This document shows positions 1-6,823 of a stretch of 7,936 bases of DNA, in pieces; the first letter of the stretch is position 1; each line of letters starts with the position of its first letter. A model generated the notes under the pieces. The model worked only from the letters and a program-made list of their open reading frames with translations, was not told the origin of the DNA and ran no database searches. The position numbers and the translations under genes were made by a program. The stretch comes from Nitrososphaerota archaeon (GTDB taxonomy: Archaea; Thermoproteota; Nitrososphaeria; Nitrososphaerales; JACPRH01). The stretch spans positions 1 through 7,936 of the forward strand of contig JARPAQ010000022.1 in the NCBI GenBank assembly GCA_029460375.1, given 5' to 3'.

Positions 1-1940
1 ACAGTCCACAGAACCAGATAAACAAAGATAACATACGCGAACTTGAAGTTAAATGGCTCTTCCCAATAGAGTCCAAAACTCTGGCGCCATCGGCAATACA
101 GTCACTAGCCCTCAAAGATGGGGCGCAAACTCCTCCAATAGTGAAAGATGGAGTCGTCTATCTCACAACAAACTTCCTAAAGACGTATGCCGTTGATGCC
201 AAGAATGGAAAACAGTTATGGGAACATGACTACACCTTCGACCCCAGCGAAGCGGCAGAGAGACTACCTTGGACCTTCGGTATGTTTAGCTCCCACTTAC
301 ACGGATTCGGGTACTGGCAGGGCGGGGACGCATTACTTCTGAACGGCATGGTCTGTGACATCTACGGATTGGACGCAAAAACAGGTAGAGAAAAATTCCA
401 TGTAAATGACCTATGTCTGGACATACAAGGAAACATCTACCACTATAGGCCATCCCCATCTAACACAAATAATGTGGGAATCTACGAAAAGGGCCGCCAG
501 TTCATCACGGTTTTACCGGGAATGATGCATAGTACAATATGGTACGGTGACGCCCGCCATGTTACGTTAGGCATCGACATGGACGACTTTTCAGTAAAGT
601 GGAGAATCTATAGCTATCCCCCTCAAGACAGACCTTCCAAAGACTGGGCACTAGAGGAATGTAGCATAGGCTTCTTCCAAGAGCACCCTTGCAACGAAGT
701 TGCCGAGCAGAACAGAGCGGGGCTCGAGTGGGATTGGACCTTCCCAGGTGAGAAGCCAAGTCCTTATGGCGGTGTAACGGCCAACTGGGGTCAAATCGTT
801 GTCGACGAAGCGACAGGTATTATGTACACTCAGACTGGTAACCAAGGGCCTTATACCAACGTTTCTCTTACGCCTGGACCACGGCTCTACGGCAGTACAA
901 TTATGGCTATCGATTTGAATAAAGGGCGTCGTGTCTGGTGGCTCCAACCGTTTCCACATGATCCCTATGACTACGACTGCAACTGGAGCGGCATACTGGC
1001 TGAAGTCTCGGGGCTAGGTAAGGTCTACATGAAGGGCTGTAAAGAAGGACGACTATACGTGATGGATGCTGCGACAGGCAAGCCATATTACGTGATAGAC
1101 GTGACGGAAGAGCAGCTACAATGGGGACAGATATCTGATTTGAGTATCAAATATCACCTCACGGATCCATTTAGTCCTTATGACCTAAGAGAATGGGGGT
1201 GGCCTGACAACGGTGTCTACTGTGACTCACCTTGTACGCTATACCCAATGTTTCTAAATGGGGTGTTCTCAACGGACATGTCTTACGATCCAGAGACCCA
1301 GACGCTGTATCACTACGCAGGTGCTTTATCGGTCGAGATTAGGTCAGGCCCAATAGTGATTGGAAAGGGTGTAACAGCCACGAAGAATCTTTATCCTTGG
1401 AACTCTACGATAGTGGCTCGAGATGTCGTCACGGGCGATGTCAAATGGACTTGGTTCTACCAACTCAGCATGCAGCGTTCACATATGGTTGTGACTGGGG
1501 GAATGGTCTTCTCCGGATTCACGGATGGTGGAATTTATTTCTTTGACAAAGACAGTGGAGAGCTCCTGTACATCATGAATATGGGTTCACCCATAGTCGT
1601 TGGTCCCACAATCGGCAAAGATTCTGAGGGCTACTCGAAAATATTCGTAATAGCGGGTGCAACAAGTTTTGTCGGCGGTTTGGGAGGTCAAGGCTATAAC
1701 AATATTGGATATTTGGTTCCCGGCACCTTAATAGCGATCGGGCTGTCTGAGAGGGTGGATAATATCGAAATTAGTGCTACTGAAAAAACTACAGCTATTA
1801 CCCAAATAGCAACATTGACCGAAGATATGAATAAAGTTGAGATAAGTGAAATTCTGTCGACTAAGGGTTACTTGATTCTTGCTCTGTCAGTCGTCATATT
1901 AATAGCGTTCGCCACTCTAGCGTTACGAAGGCGTCAATAG
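1..1940 (+). CDS. PQQ-type quinoprotein dehydrogenase, membrane-anchored (5' partial)
   Basis: The reading frame is open from base 3 to the TAG at 1938-1940 (645 codons). A GTG at 141 is an internal Val, because the upstream codons already encode the family's N-terminal motif (SPQNQINKDNIRELEVKW), so the true start and any signal peptide lie left of the window. Seven propeller 'W-motif' strands of the type AxDxxTGxxxW are visible, such as AVDAKNGKQLW, AIDLNKGRRVWW and ARDVVTGDVKW, fitting an eight-bladed quinoprotein propeller. Active-site matches to methanol/alcohol dehydrogenases are Trp under PQQ (786-788), Asn in TGN (840-842), catalytic Asp (969-971) in PHDPYDYD, and Lys (1041-1043). The second Asp of DYD (975-977) is the lanthanide-ligand position of XoxF enzymes. 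The metal-ligand Glu and vicinal Cys pair are not evident. There is no CxxCH heme site. A single hydrophobic helix (codons at 1869-1925) followed by RRRQ suggests an extracytoplasmic enzyme anchored at its C terminus. It probably oxidises an alcohol or aldehyde; the substrate cannot be read from the sequence. Confidence 0.9.
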   Translation, partial: SPQNQINKDNIRELEVKWLFPIESKTLAPSAIQSLALKDGAQTPPIVKDGVVYLTTNFLKTYAVDAKNGKQLWEHDYTFDPSEAAERLPWTFGMFSSHLHGFGYWQGGDALLLNGMVCDIYGLDAKTGREKFHVNDLCLDIQGNIYHYRPSPSNTNNVGIYEKGRQFITVLPGMMHSTIWYGDARHVTLGIDMDDFSVKWRIYSYPPQDRPSKDWALEECSIGFFQEHPCNEVAEQNRAGLEWDWTFPGEKPSPYGGVTANWGQIVVDEATGIMYTQTGNQGPYTNVSLTPGPRLYGSTIMAIDLNKGRRVWWLQPFPHDPYDYDCNWSGILAEVSGLGKVYMKGCKEGRLYVMDAATGKPYYVIDVTEEQLQWGQISDLSIKYHLTDPFSPYDLREWGWPDNGVYCDSPCTLYPMFLNGVFSTDMSYDPETQTLYHYAGALSVEIRSGPIVIGKGVTATKNLYPWNSTIVARDVVTGDVKWTWFYQLSMQRSHMVVTGGMVFSGFTDGGIYFFDKDSGELLYIMNMGSPIVVGPTIGKDSEGYSKIFVIAGATSFVGGLGGQGYNNIGYLVPGTLIAIGLSERVDNIEISATEKTTAITQIATLTEDMNKVEISEILSTKGYLILALSVVILIAFATLALRRRQ

Positions 1941-2176
1941 AATTCAACGACTCAGCTTCTCTTCTGGTTGCCTATTTAATTTGTCAAATCTGAGAATTAT
2001 CACAGATATCGAATCCATTTAGATATAGAACCGTCTCAGCCTAACTTCAATGTGTTCTCAAAATTACCTGTGGGTATTTGAACCTAATTGAGTTTAAAAA
2101 CCGTCGATCGCACCAATTATTGTATCTAACCCTCGGTAACACGCTTGTAATTATTGTCAGATTCTAATAAGCTAAA

Positions 2177-2524
2177 TTAGATGCCTTCGGTTGGCTTCTT
2201 CAGCATGAAGGCGCCGTCCTTCATTATGAGGTCGTATACGTCGTTGACTTCGAACCGTACGCCGAGCAGGTCATACTCGGTTTCAGTTAGGAAGAGTGTG
2301 AGTTTCGGGAGTGTGAGTTCTCTAGCTTGCGGGAAGATTCCTAGAGATTTAAACTGGCCCACAATGTTATTCACCAATCTAGTTTCATCTCCACCCACTC
2401 CGGTTACTCCTACGAATGGTGAAGAGTCCCGTTGCCTCGCTTCTACCAGTTCTATCTGCTTTCCGAGCTTCCTTGTTTCAGGATCGGTTATGCTGCTTAT
2501 CCTGAGAACCTTCACCAGCACCAT
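2177..2524 (-). CDS. Small conserved-looking archaeal protein, function uncertain (possibly arcadin-1-like)
   Basis: A 115-residue protein with an ATG start at 2522-2524 and a TAA stop at 2177-2179. It opens with a probable beta strand (MVLVKVLRISSITDPET), followed by a Gly-rich stretch around residues 38-46 and an amphipathic helix (TRLVNNIVGQFKSLGIF). The end alternates strand and turn (KLTLFLTETEYDLLGVRFEV, then KDGAFMLKK). No catalytic motif, Cys pair or membrane segment is present, so it is probably a soluble, partner-binding protein. The N-terminal pattern faintly recalls arcadin-1, a small protein linked to archaeal actin (crenactin), but this comes from memory and was not tested; no actin or arcadin partner is visible here. 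A TATA-like box 44-56 bp upstream of the ATG supports the strand. The opposite-strand ORF over the same bases is judged a shadow, since this frame has the better promoter and protein-like composition. Confidence 0.8.
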   Translation of the reverse strand: MVLVKVLRISSITDPETRKLGKQIELVEARQRDSSPFVGVTGVGGDETRLVNNIVGQFKSLGIFPQARELTLPKLTLFLTETEYDLLGVRFEVNDVYDLIMKDGAFMLKKPTEGI

Positions 2525-2567
2525 ATGAGACCACTTTACTTCCTACAGGTTTGGCCGCTTCTAGGTG

Positions 2568-2580
2568 TGATTTAAAGGTT
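2568..2580 (-). promoter_or_regulatory. Archaeal promoter (BRE/TATA-like) for the 115-residue gene
   Basis: On the minus strand this reads AACCTTTAAATCA, a purine/C-rich BRE-like start followed by a TTTAAAT TATA-like core. It lies about 45-55 bp upstream of the ATG at 2524, which would put transcription start near 2545 and give a leader of about 20 nt. An AGGA lies in that leader but rather far from the ATG, and no strong Shine-Dalgarno is evident. A very similar sequence, ACCTTAAATC, precedes the ABC ATPase gene. Confidence 0.45.
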
Positions 2581-2622
2581 GAGATGATCTGCGGCTTTGT
2601 TCAAGAAGTCGTTTTCCGGAGG

Positions 2623-2657
2623 GACTTTTTAAACAGAACACTGACTTTTTAAACAGA
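2623..2657 (+). repeat. Two direct copies of a TATA-like 15-mer, 20 bp apart
   Basis: GACTTTTTAAACAGA occurs at 2623-2637 and again at 2643-2657, identical and 20 bp apart start to start. Each copy contains TTTTTAAA, a good archaeal TATA-like core that can be read on either strand. For the metallo-hydrolase starting at 2729 the second copy would place transcription start about 50-55 bp upstream of the TTG; on the minus strand the boxes are about 100 bp from the 115-residue gene. They may be tandem promoters or a duplicated regulator site. Confidence 0.5.
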
Positions 2658-2728
2658 GGGCACTTATTACACAAAGCCGATGATCTGCAGAAGATTCATA
2701 TCCTCACCAAATACCCAGTCACATACAG

Positions 2729-3706
2729 TTGAAGATACGCTTCACACCCATCTCCAGCGAATCACTAGGCGTCCGCTCCCTATGCCTCTACGTAGAAACA
2801 GATGATGTACGAATACTACTTGATGCCGGTGTCTCTCTGGGCCAAAGGTTCGGCACTGCACCTCACCCCCTTGAATACGGAGCCCTCCGAGAAGCCAGGG
2901 AAAAGATACGCAAATACGCATCGAAGGCCGACGCCATAACTATTTCCCACTACCACTTCGACCACTACACCGCGACGTGGAAGACCCTCGAAGCAAAATG
3001 GAGCTGGAGCCACTACGACGAAGCGGAGAAGATATACCGAGGCAAAACCGTCTACGCCAAAGACTACCGAAGCAAGATAAACTACAGCCAAAGGAAGCGC
3101 GGCTACATATTCAGCAAGATGACCGCCGACTTTGTAAAAGAAATAATCTACGCCGACTCCCAGACATACAAGATAGGCAAAACTGAACTAAAATTCAGTG
3201 AACCCATATTCCACGGCGAAGAGAAAAGTATGCTTGGATACGTAACAGCGGTAAAAATCAGCTGCGGCGACGAAACAATATCCTTCTACCCCGATGTGCA
3301 AGGCCCCGTGTCTGAACACAGTTTACAAAAGATACTGGAGGAAAAGCCTGAAACCCTGATCATAGGAGGGCCACCGATCTACCTTTCAGGCTGGCAGCTC
3401 GATAAGAAGACGGTTGAACAAGGCTTCTCCAGCCTAAAAAGAATTGTTGAAGAGGTTCCCCTTACACTTCTGGATCATCATATACTAAGAAGTGAAGACG
3501 GCTTATCAAGAATGGTTTCTCTTCAGGAGTATGCTGAGAAACTGGGGAATAGAGTACAAACCTTCGCGGAGTATCTGGGTCTGGAGAACAGGCTTCTTGA
3601 AGCTAGACGTCGTCAGCTGTTTGAAGAGTACCCTCCAACCCCGGAATTTCGGCGGTGGATGAATCTGAGTTCTCTTCGTCAAAAAGGTCAGCCTCCTCCT
3701 CTATGA
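2729..3706 (+). CDS. UPF0282-type metallo-beta-lactamase-fold hydrolase
   Basis: A 325-residue soluble protein with a TTG start at 2729. This start is chosen because the resulting N terminus (MKIRFTPISSESLGVRS) is the family's usual opening; no ATG or GTG lies between the upstream in-frame stop (2681-2683) and it. It matches COG2248/UPF0282, predicted metallo-hydrolases of archaea with no firmly established substrate. Metal-site residues are His74, His76, Asp78 and His79 in SHYHFDHY, His162 in FHG, Asp189 in YPDVQG and His250/251 in LDHH, so a complete dinuclear site is present. Length is near or slightly above the family norm. The C terminus ends in a short Pro-rich tail (QPPPL). No Shine-Dalgarno precedes the TTG; tandem TATA-like boxes lie 70-105 bp upstream. 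The last 104 bp overlap the tail of the convergent gene on the other strand. Family assignment is firm; the reaction is unknown. Confidence 0.92.
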   Translation: MKIRFTPISSESLGVRSLCLYVETDDVRILLDAGVSLGQRFGTAPHPLEYGALREAREKIRKYASKADAITISHYHFDHYTATWKTLEAKWSWSHYDEAEKIYRGKTVYAKDYRSKINYSQRKRGYIFSKMTADFVKEIIYADSQTYKIGKTELKFSEPIFHGEEKSMLGYVTAVKISCGDETISFYPDVQGPVSEHSLQKILEEKPETLIIGGPPIYLSGWQLDKKTVEQGFSSLKRIVEEVPLTLLDHHILRSEDGLSRMVSLQEYAEKLGNRVQTFAEYLGLENRLLEARRRQLFEEYPPTPEFRRWMNLSSLRQKGQPPPL

Positions 3707-4115
3707 ATTCCGATACAGCCTCCTTCTTTTCAGGCGACATCTTGGACAGTTCTTCTGCGTATTCCTTGGATATGACTCTTGATTCCATTAGGTTCACCAG
3801 CGAGTTTGCCGACGCTTCTCCGGTTACTTTGCCATATCTTCCTCGAGTCTGACGCCACTTCAGATTTGTATTTCCACTCTTGGAGATGTATATTATGCCG
3901 AGGACATCTCGTGCATTTATGAAGGTTATCATCCTTATCTTCTTAAGCGTCACTTTGTCGGCTGCCTCCATGTATATGGAGCCTAATTCTCCTTCCTTCT
4001 CAGGGAAGACCTCGGGGTCTCTTAGATAGCTTTCCGGTATGAACGATAGGCAGGTGCTGTTTACAAGGAAATACCTGAACGCTTCTAGCGAAGATGTAGT
4101 CTCTATGTGCACCAT
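3603..4115 (-). CDS. Unknown 170-residue protein with basic patch and acidic tail
   Basis: I do not recognise this family. Start is ATG at 4113-4115, with a perfect GGAGG 7 nt upstream, and stop is TAG at 3603-3605. No signal peptide or membrane helix is seen. Residues 1-30 include an aromatic-rich segment, and residues 53-80 look like a helix then beta strands (KVTLKKIRMITFI, VLGIIYIS). A basic patch follows at 86-96 (KWRQTRGRYGK), then a helical region around 104-139, then an acidic run at 139-148 (EEEADLFDEE) and a Ser/Thr-rich end. Basic core plus acidic tail could suit a nucleic-acid or ribonucleoprotein-associated protein, but that is only a guess. Its last 34 codons overlap the convergent metallo-hydrolase gene. 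The Shine-Dalgarno, upstream TATA-like sequence and ordinary composition argue that the gene is real. Confidence 0.8.
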   Translation of the reverse strand: MVHIETTSSLEAFRYFLVNSTCLSFIPESYLRDPEVFPEKEGELGSIYMEAADKVTLKKIRMITFINARDVLGIIYISKSGNTNLKWRQTRGRYGKVTGEASANSLVNLMESRVISKEYAEELSKMSPEKKEAVSEFIEEEADLFDEENSDSSTAEIPGLEGTLQTADDV

Positions 4116-4122
4116 TTCAAGG

Positions 4123-4127
4123 CCTCC
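4123..4127 (-). promoter_or_regulatory. Strong Shine-Dalgarno for the 170-residue gene
   Basis: The minus strand reads GGAGG followed by 7 nt and the ATG at 4115. This fixes the start and is one of only a few strong ribosome-binding sites in the window. Confidence 0.75.
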
Positions 4128-4170
4128 GTCCCTATCTTTCCACCATATCCCTTATTTACGCTTTAAGGAG

Positions 4171-4180
4171 ATATATTTTA
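4171..4180 (-). promoter_or_regulatory. TATA-like box for the 170-residue gene
   Basis: The minus strand reads TAAAATATAT about 55-65 bp upstream of the ATG at 4115. This would give a leader of about 30 nt that includes the GGAGG. The same bases form the AT-rich spacer between a plus-strand AAGGAG and ATG, so the signal is ambiguous. Confidence 0.35.
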
Positions 4181-4239
4181 TGCGAGCTGTGAAGAGGCTA
4201 GCCCTTGCGATACTTGATGAGCAAGATCTTGAGTTCTGA
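4180..4239 (+). CDS. Candidate 19-residue small ORF with Shine-Dalgarno
   Basis: ATG at 4180-4182 opens a 19-codon frame (MRAVKRLALAILDEQDLEF) ending in TGA at 4237-4239. AAGGAG at 4165-4170 sits 9 nt upstream, an excellent Shine-Dalgarno. The peptide has a basic start, a helical Ala/Leu core and an acidic end. It could be a small protein, the surviving N terminus of a decayed longer gene, or chance. The frame is also open upstream (from 4039) over the antisense of the 170-residue gene. No convincing plus-strand promoter was seen, so support is weak. Confidence 0.22.
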   Translation: MRAVKRLALAILDEQDLEF

Positions 4240-4313
4240 GCTCGCATTCAAGCACAAAATAAGATAGTTCTAAGAATGTGTAGAAAATAAGCCTCTTGAC
4301 TACGTTCAGCTAT

Positions 4314-4369
4314 CACCTTAAATCTTGGTTTGCACGAATAATTGCGCAGAAGAAGGATTGCTCTAGGAG
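4314..4369 (+). promoter_or_regulatory. Promoter and Shine-Dalgarno of the ABC transporter operon
   Basis: CACCTTAAATCTTGG at 4314-4328 is a BRE/TATA-like element that would start transcription near 4347, giving a leader of about 30 nt. AGGAG at 4365-4369 then lies 9 nt before the TTG at 4379. The TATA-like core resembles the one before the 115-residue gene. Confidence 0.5.
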
Positions 4370-4378
4370 TTAATCGAG

Positions 4379-5149
4379 TTGGTTTTAGAGATTATTAAGG
4401 TTGAGTCGGTAAGTAAGTCATTCGGCGCTGTAAAGGCTGTTAGAGATCTTAACCTCGTGGTCAAGGCTGGTGAGATCAGTGGGCTCTTGGGCCCAAACGG
4501 TTCTGGTAAGAGTACCACTATGAAGATCATAATGGGTATTCTGAAGCCTGACTCAGGTATGGTTAACGTGAGTGGTGTAGATGTGAAGGAGAGGCCTGTG
4601 GATGCGAGGAGGATGATCGGGTATGTCCCTGAAACACCTTACCTCTACGAGTATCTCACTGCAGCCGAATACTTAGATTTTGTCGGTGTAGCCTATGGTA
4701 TCGAGCCTGAGGTTAGAAAGCAGAGGGTAGAAGAGTTGCTTCAAGCCTTGCAGATGGATGGGCATGTGAATGAGATCATGAGTGGCTTCTCCCAAGGTAT
4801 GAAGCAGAAGATAGCTCTAACAGCGGCTCTCCTACATAAACCCAAAGTACTCATACTTGACGAGCCTTTGAATGGGCTTGACCCGAGATCTGCGAGGATA
4901 GTGAAGGAGCTTCTACATCGGCTGGCGAAGGAGGATGTGGCCATTCTATTCAGCACGCACGTCCTCGAGATAGTGGAAGCGATATGCCGTCGTGTGACGA
5001 TAATGAATGAAGGGTTGGTCTTAGCGGAAGGGTCTGTTCAAGAGCTCAGATCTATGGCTGGTCTTAACGGCTCGAGTCTTGAGGATGTCTTCCTCAAACT
5101 TACTGGGGGTGAGGATACAGCCAAGATAGTTGAGGCCCTAAAACTATGA
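4379..5149 (+). CDS. ABC transporter ATP-binding protein
   Basis: A 256-residue cytoplasmic ATPase that should power the membrane protein encoded next. The TTG start is chosen for its AGGAG at 9 nt spacing and because it begins just before the first conserved strand. All nucleotide-binding motifs are present: Walker A GPNGSGKST at residues 38-46, a Q-loop region around YVPETPYLYEYLT (82-94) with Glu at the usual Gln position, signature SGFSQGMKQ (135-143), Walker B VLILDEP (157-163), D-loop NGLDP (165-169) and H-loop STH (192-194). The single short NBD and its motifs fit ABC-2-type exporters such as the CcmA/NatA-like group. The stop codon overlaps the next start as ATGA at 5146-5149, which implies translational coupling. 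The substrate cannot be deduced. Confidence 0.95.
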   Translation: MVLEIIKVESVSKSFGAVKAVRDLNLVVKAGEISGLLGPNGSGKSTTMKIIMGILKPDSGMVNVSGVDVKERPVDARRMIGYVPETPYLYEYLTAAEYLDFVGVAYGIEPEVRKQRVEELLQALQMDGHVNEIMSGFSQGMKQKIALTAALLHKPKVLILDEPLNGLDPRSARIVKELLHRLAKEDVAILFSTHVLEIVEAICRRVTIMNEGLVLAEGSVQELRSMAGLNGSSLEDVFLKLTGGEDTAKIVEALKL

Positions 5150-6774
5150 GACCAGCGATAATCTTAAGCCTATCATCGGTTCTGTTCAAGTCGTACTTCA
5201 GAGCAGGCCGTAGGAGTAGGTTGAGCTTCTTATCTCAGCCTAGAAACTTGCTTGTTGTAGATATAATCGCCTTGGCGATTCCACTTGTTTTACTTCAAAT
5301 CGTTCTGCCGTATCTCCCGGAAGAGATGGTGGTGTCAATGGAGCCTATGGTGGGGCAGGTTCTTGTCGGGCTTCCGATGTTTTTTACCTCGGCCATAATC
5401 GTGGCTGGTATTCTATTTGAGCTCGGCCAGGGTTCAGGGCTGTCATCGAGTGAAGCTGTGAATTGGCTCCCTATATCTCCAAGAGAGTATGTATTAGCAT
5501 CAGCCATATCTGTGATCGGCGCATATTCTCTGTTTTTCGCGATAAGTGTAGGCGTAACCTTGCCGCTGTCCTTAAAATTCGGCTTGATGCATGTTTGGCC
5601 AATCGCGGTGATACTTTCCGCCCTAGCTCTTCTGCTGGGGGGGTTTATCATCGAAGCTCTCAAGGCGGCTATGAATAGGGTTTCGTCAACGGTTTATAGG
5701 ACGAGCGGCAGGTTTGGAATCGTCTCAAGGTTGTTGCTTATGACAATCTTTTTTGTAATGATTCAGTTAGCATTCAACCCCTACATTCTTTACTCCACCT
5801 TGGGCATTATGGCGAGTGGTGTAGATCTCTTCTGGGTTATTCCCATGATCTGGCCCTCCGTAGCGGTAGCGAATCTGATCAGACTCGAAGGATTACTCGC
5901 TGTGACATTCTTCGCCCTTTCAATTGCCTTCGTATTCTTGATCTTTATGGTTGCATCGAACCTCAGGCTCAAGTACTGGTCTCCACTCCCGGTCTTGATA
6001 GTCATCAAATCCTCAGCTGAGTATGTGCCTCACACTCCATCTCTGTCGAGATTCGGCTTCAGTCCTTTAGCGGCTGAGATAGCGTTGAAGGAGTTTAGGG
6101 CCCTTGTGAGGCGTAAGGATTTGTCTAGGTACTTAGCTGTACCCATTGTATTTGTAATAGCTTTTCTTCTGCCGACTCTGTATATGCCGGCAGACTATTC
6201 TGGGTTCTCTTCAGGGTTCTTTTTGCCGGCAATGATGCCGTTAGTTATAACGATGATGTTTTCTACGTCAAGTGTTGGGCAGGAGGGGAAGGCTGTGATC
6301 AACCTACTTATGCTACCTATCACGACGAAGGAGTTTATACAGGGCAAGCTCCTCCCAACTTGGATAATATCGACCATCGCCACTGTAGGAGCTGTAGTAG
6401 GCCTCCAGATACTGGCTCCGCGGGGCATTCTACCTACGATGGTTATGATCTTAGCCGGTATACTTGTGATAATGGTTGTAGGCTTCATAGGGCTGGGTGC
6501 AGGTTCAAGGTACCCGGACTTTACCGGGGGGCGAAGGAATAGGTATTTGACATTTGAAGGATTCCTAGTAATTTTTGTGAGGGGTGGGGTATCGACTCTT
6601 GCAATATTCGCACCAATATTTCTCTACCAAATGTCAAGTTCAGTTCCAATACCGACACTTGGACTCACGCCAACGCTTTTAGCCACAATTACAATTGGAT
6701 CAACTTTGACATACTTCGCCTATAGATATTGTAAAAGCAGTGTAGAGAACTTTTTAACAAACCTTGAGGCTTGA
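5146..6774 (+). CDS. ABC transporter permease, large multi-spanning membrane protein
   Basis: A 542-residue integral membrane protein with about twelve hydrophobic segments, at roughly residues 35-57, 70-93, 115-140, 148-172, 192-214, 220-242, 247-271, 329-350, 358-381, 405-428, 432-455 and 472-525 (the last probably two helices). They form two blocks separated by a polar stretch near 290-325. This suggests a two-domain permease, perhaps a fused pair of six-helix halves, working with the ATPase just upstream. ATG overlaps the ATPase stop as ATGA. A polar loop with YPDFTGGRRNRY near residues 459-470 resembles a conserved element I associate with archaeal permeases of this type. The protein probably exports a lipid, peptide or drug-like substrate, but nothing identifies which. 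No extra accessory gene follows in the operon. Confidence 0.9.
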   Translation: MRPAIILSLSSVLFKSYFRAGRRSRLSFLSQPRNLLVVDIIALAIPLVLLQIVLPYLPEEMVVSMEPMVGQVLVGLPMFFTSAIIVAGILFELGQGSGLSSSEAVNWLPISPREYVLASAISVIGAYSLFFAISVGVTLPLSLKFGLMHVWPIAVILSALALLLGGFIIEALKAAMNRVSSTVYRTSGRFGIVSRLLLMTIFFVMIQLAFNPYILYSTLGIMASGVDLFWVIPMIWPSVAVANLIRLEGLLAVTFFALSIAFVFLIFMVASNLRLKYWSPLPVLIVIKSSAEYVPHTPSLSRFGFSPLAAEIALKEFRALVRRKDLSRYLAVPIVFVIAFLLPTLYMPADYSGFSSGFFLPAMMPLVITMMFSTSSVGQEGKAVINLLMLPITTKEFIQGKLLPTWIISTIATVGAVVGLQILAPRGILPTMVMILAGILVIMVVGFIGLGAGSRYPDFTGGRRNRYLTFEGFLVIFVRGGVSTLAIFAPIFLYQMSSSVPIPTLGLTPTLLATITIGSTLTYFAYRYCKSSVENFLTNLEA

Positions 6775-6823
6775 CCGAACAGTAGTAACCCCCGCAATTG
6801 TTTACGATTAACACTTGGGCGCG

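Noticed and set aside
141..143. GTG at 141 as the start of the quinoprotein gene
   Set aside because: The frame continues upstream to the window edge and encodes conserved family residues, so this codon is an internal Val.
562..959. Two overlapping minus-strand ORFs inside the quinoprotein gene
   Set aside because: They fall opposite well-conserved propeller and active-site codons and have no start signals of their own.
2075..2090. GGTTCAAATACC on the minus strand, resembling a tRNA T-arm or attachment site
   Set aside because: The base after TTCAAAT is A instead of the C needed to close the T-loop, and no acceptor, D or anticodon arms are found nearby.
1941..2176. Possible terminator or small RNA between the convergent quinoprotein and 115-residue genes
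   Set aside because: The stretch is AT-rich with a TTTAAAAA run near 2094, but I found no stable hairpin, T-run after a stop, or RNA family pattern.
2181..2528. Plus-strand 115-codon ORF antisense to the small minus-strand gene
   Set aside because: It almost exactly mirrors the minus-strand gene, has a Ser/Thr-rich shadow-like composition and lacks a ribosome-binding site; the minus frame has the better promoter and protein-like pattern.
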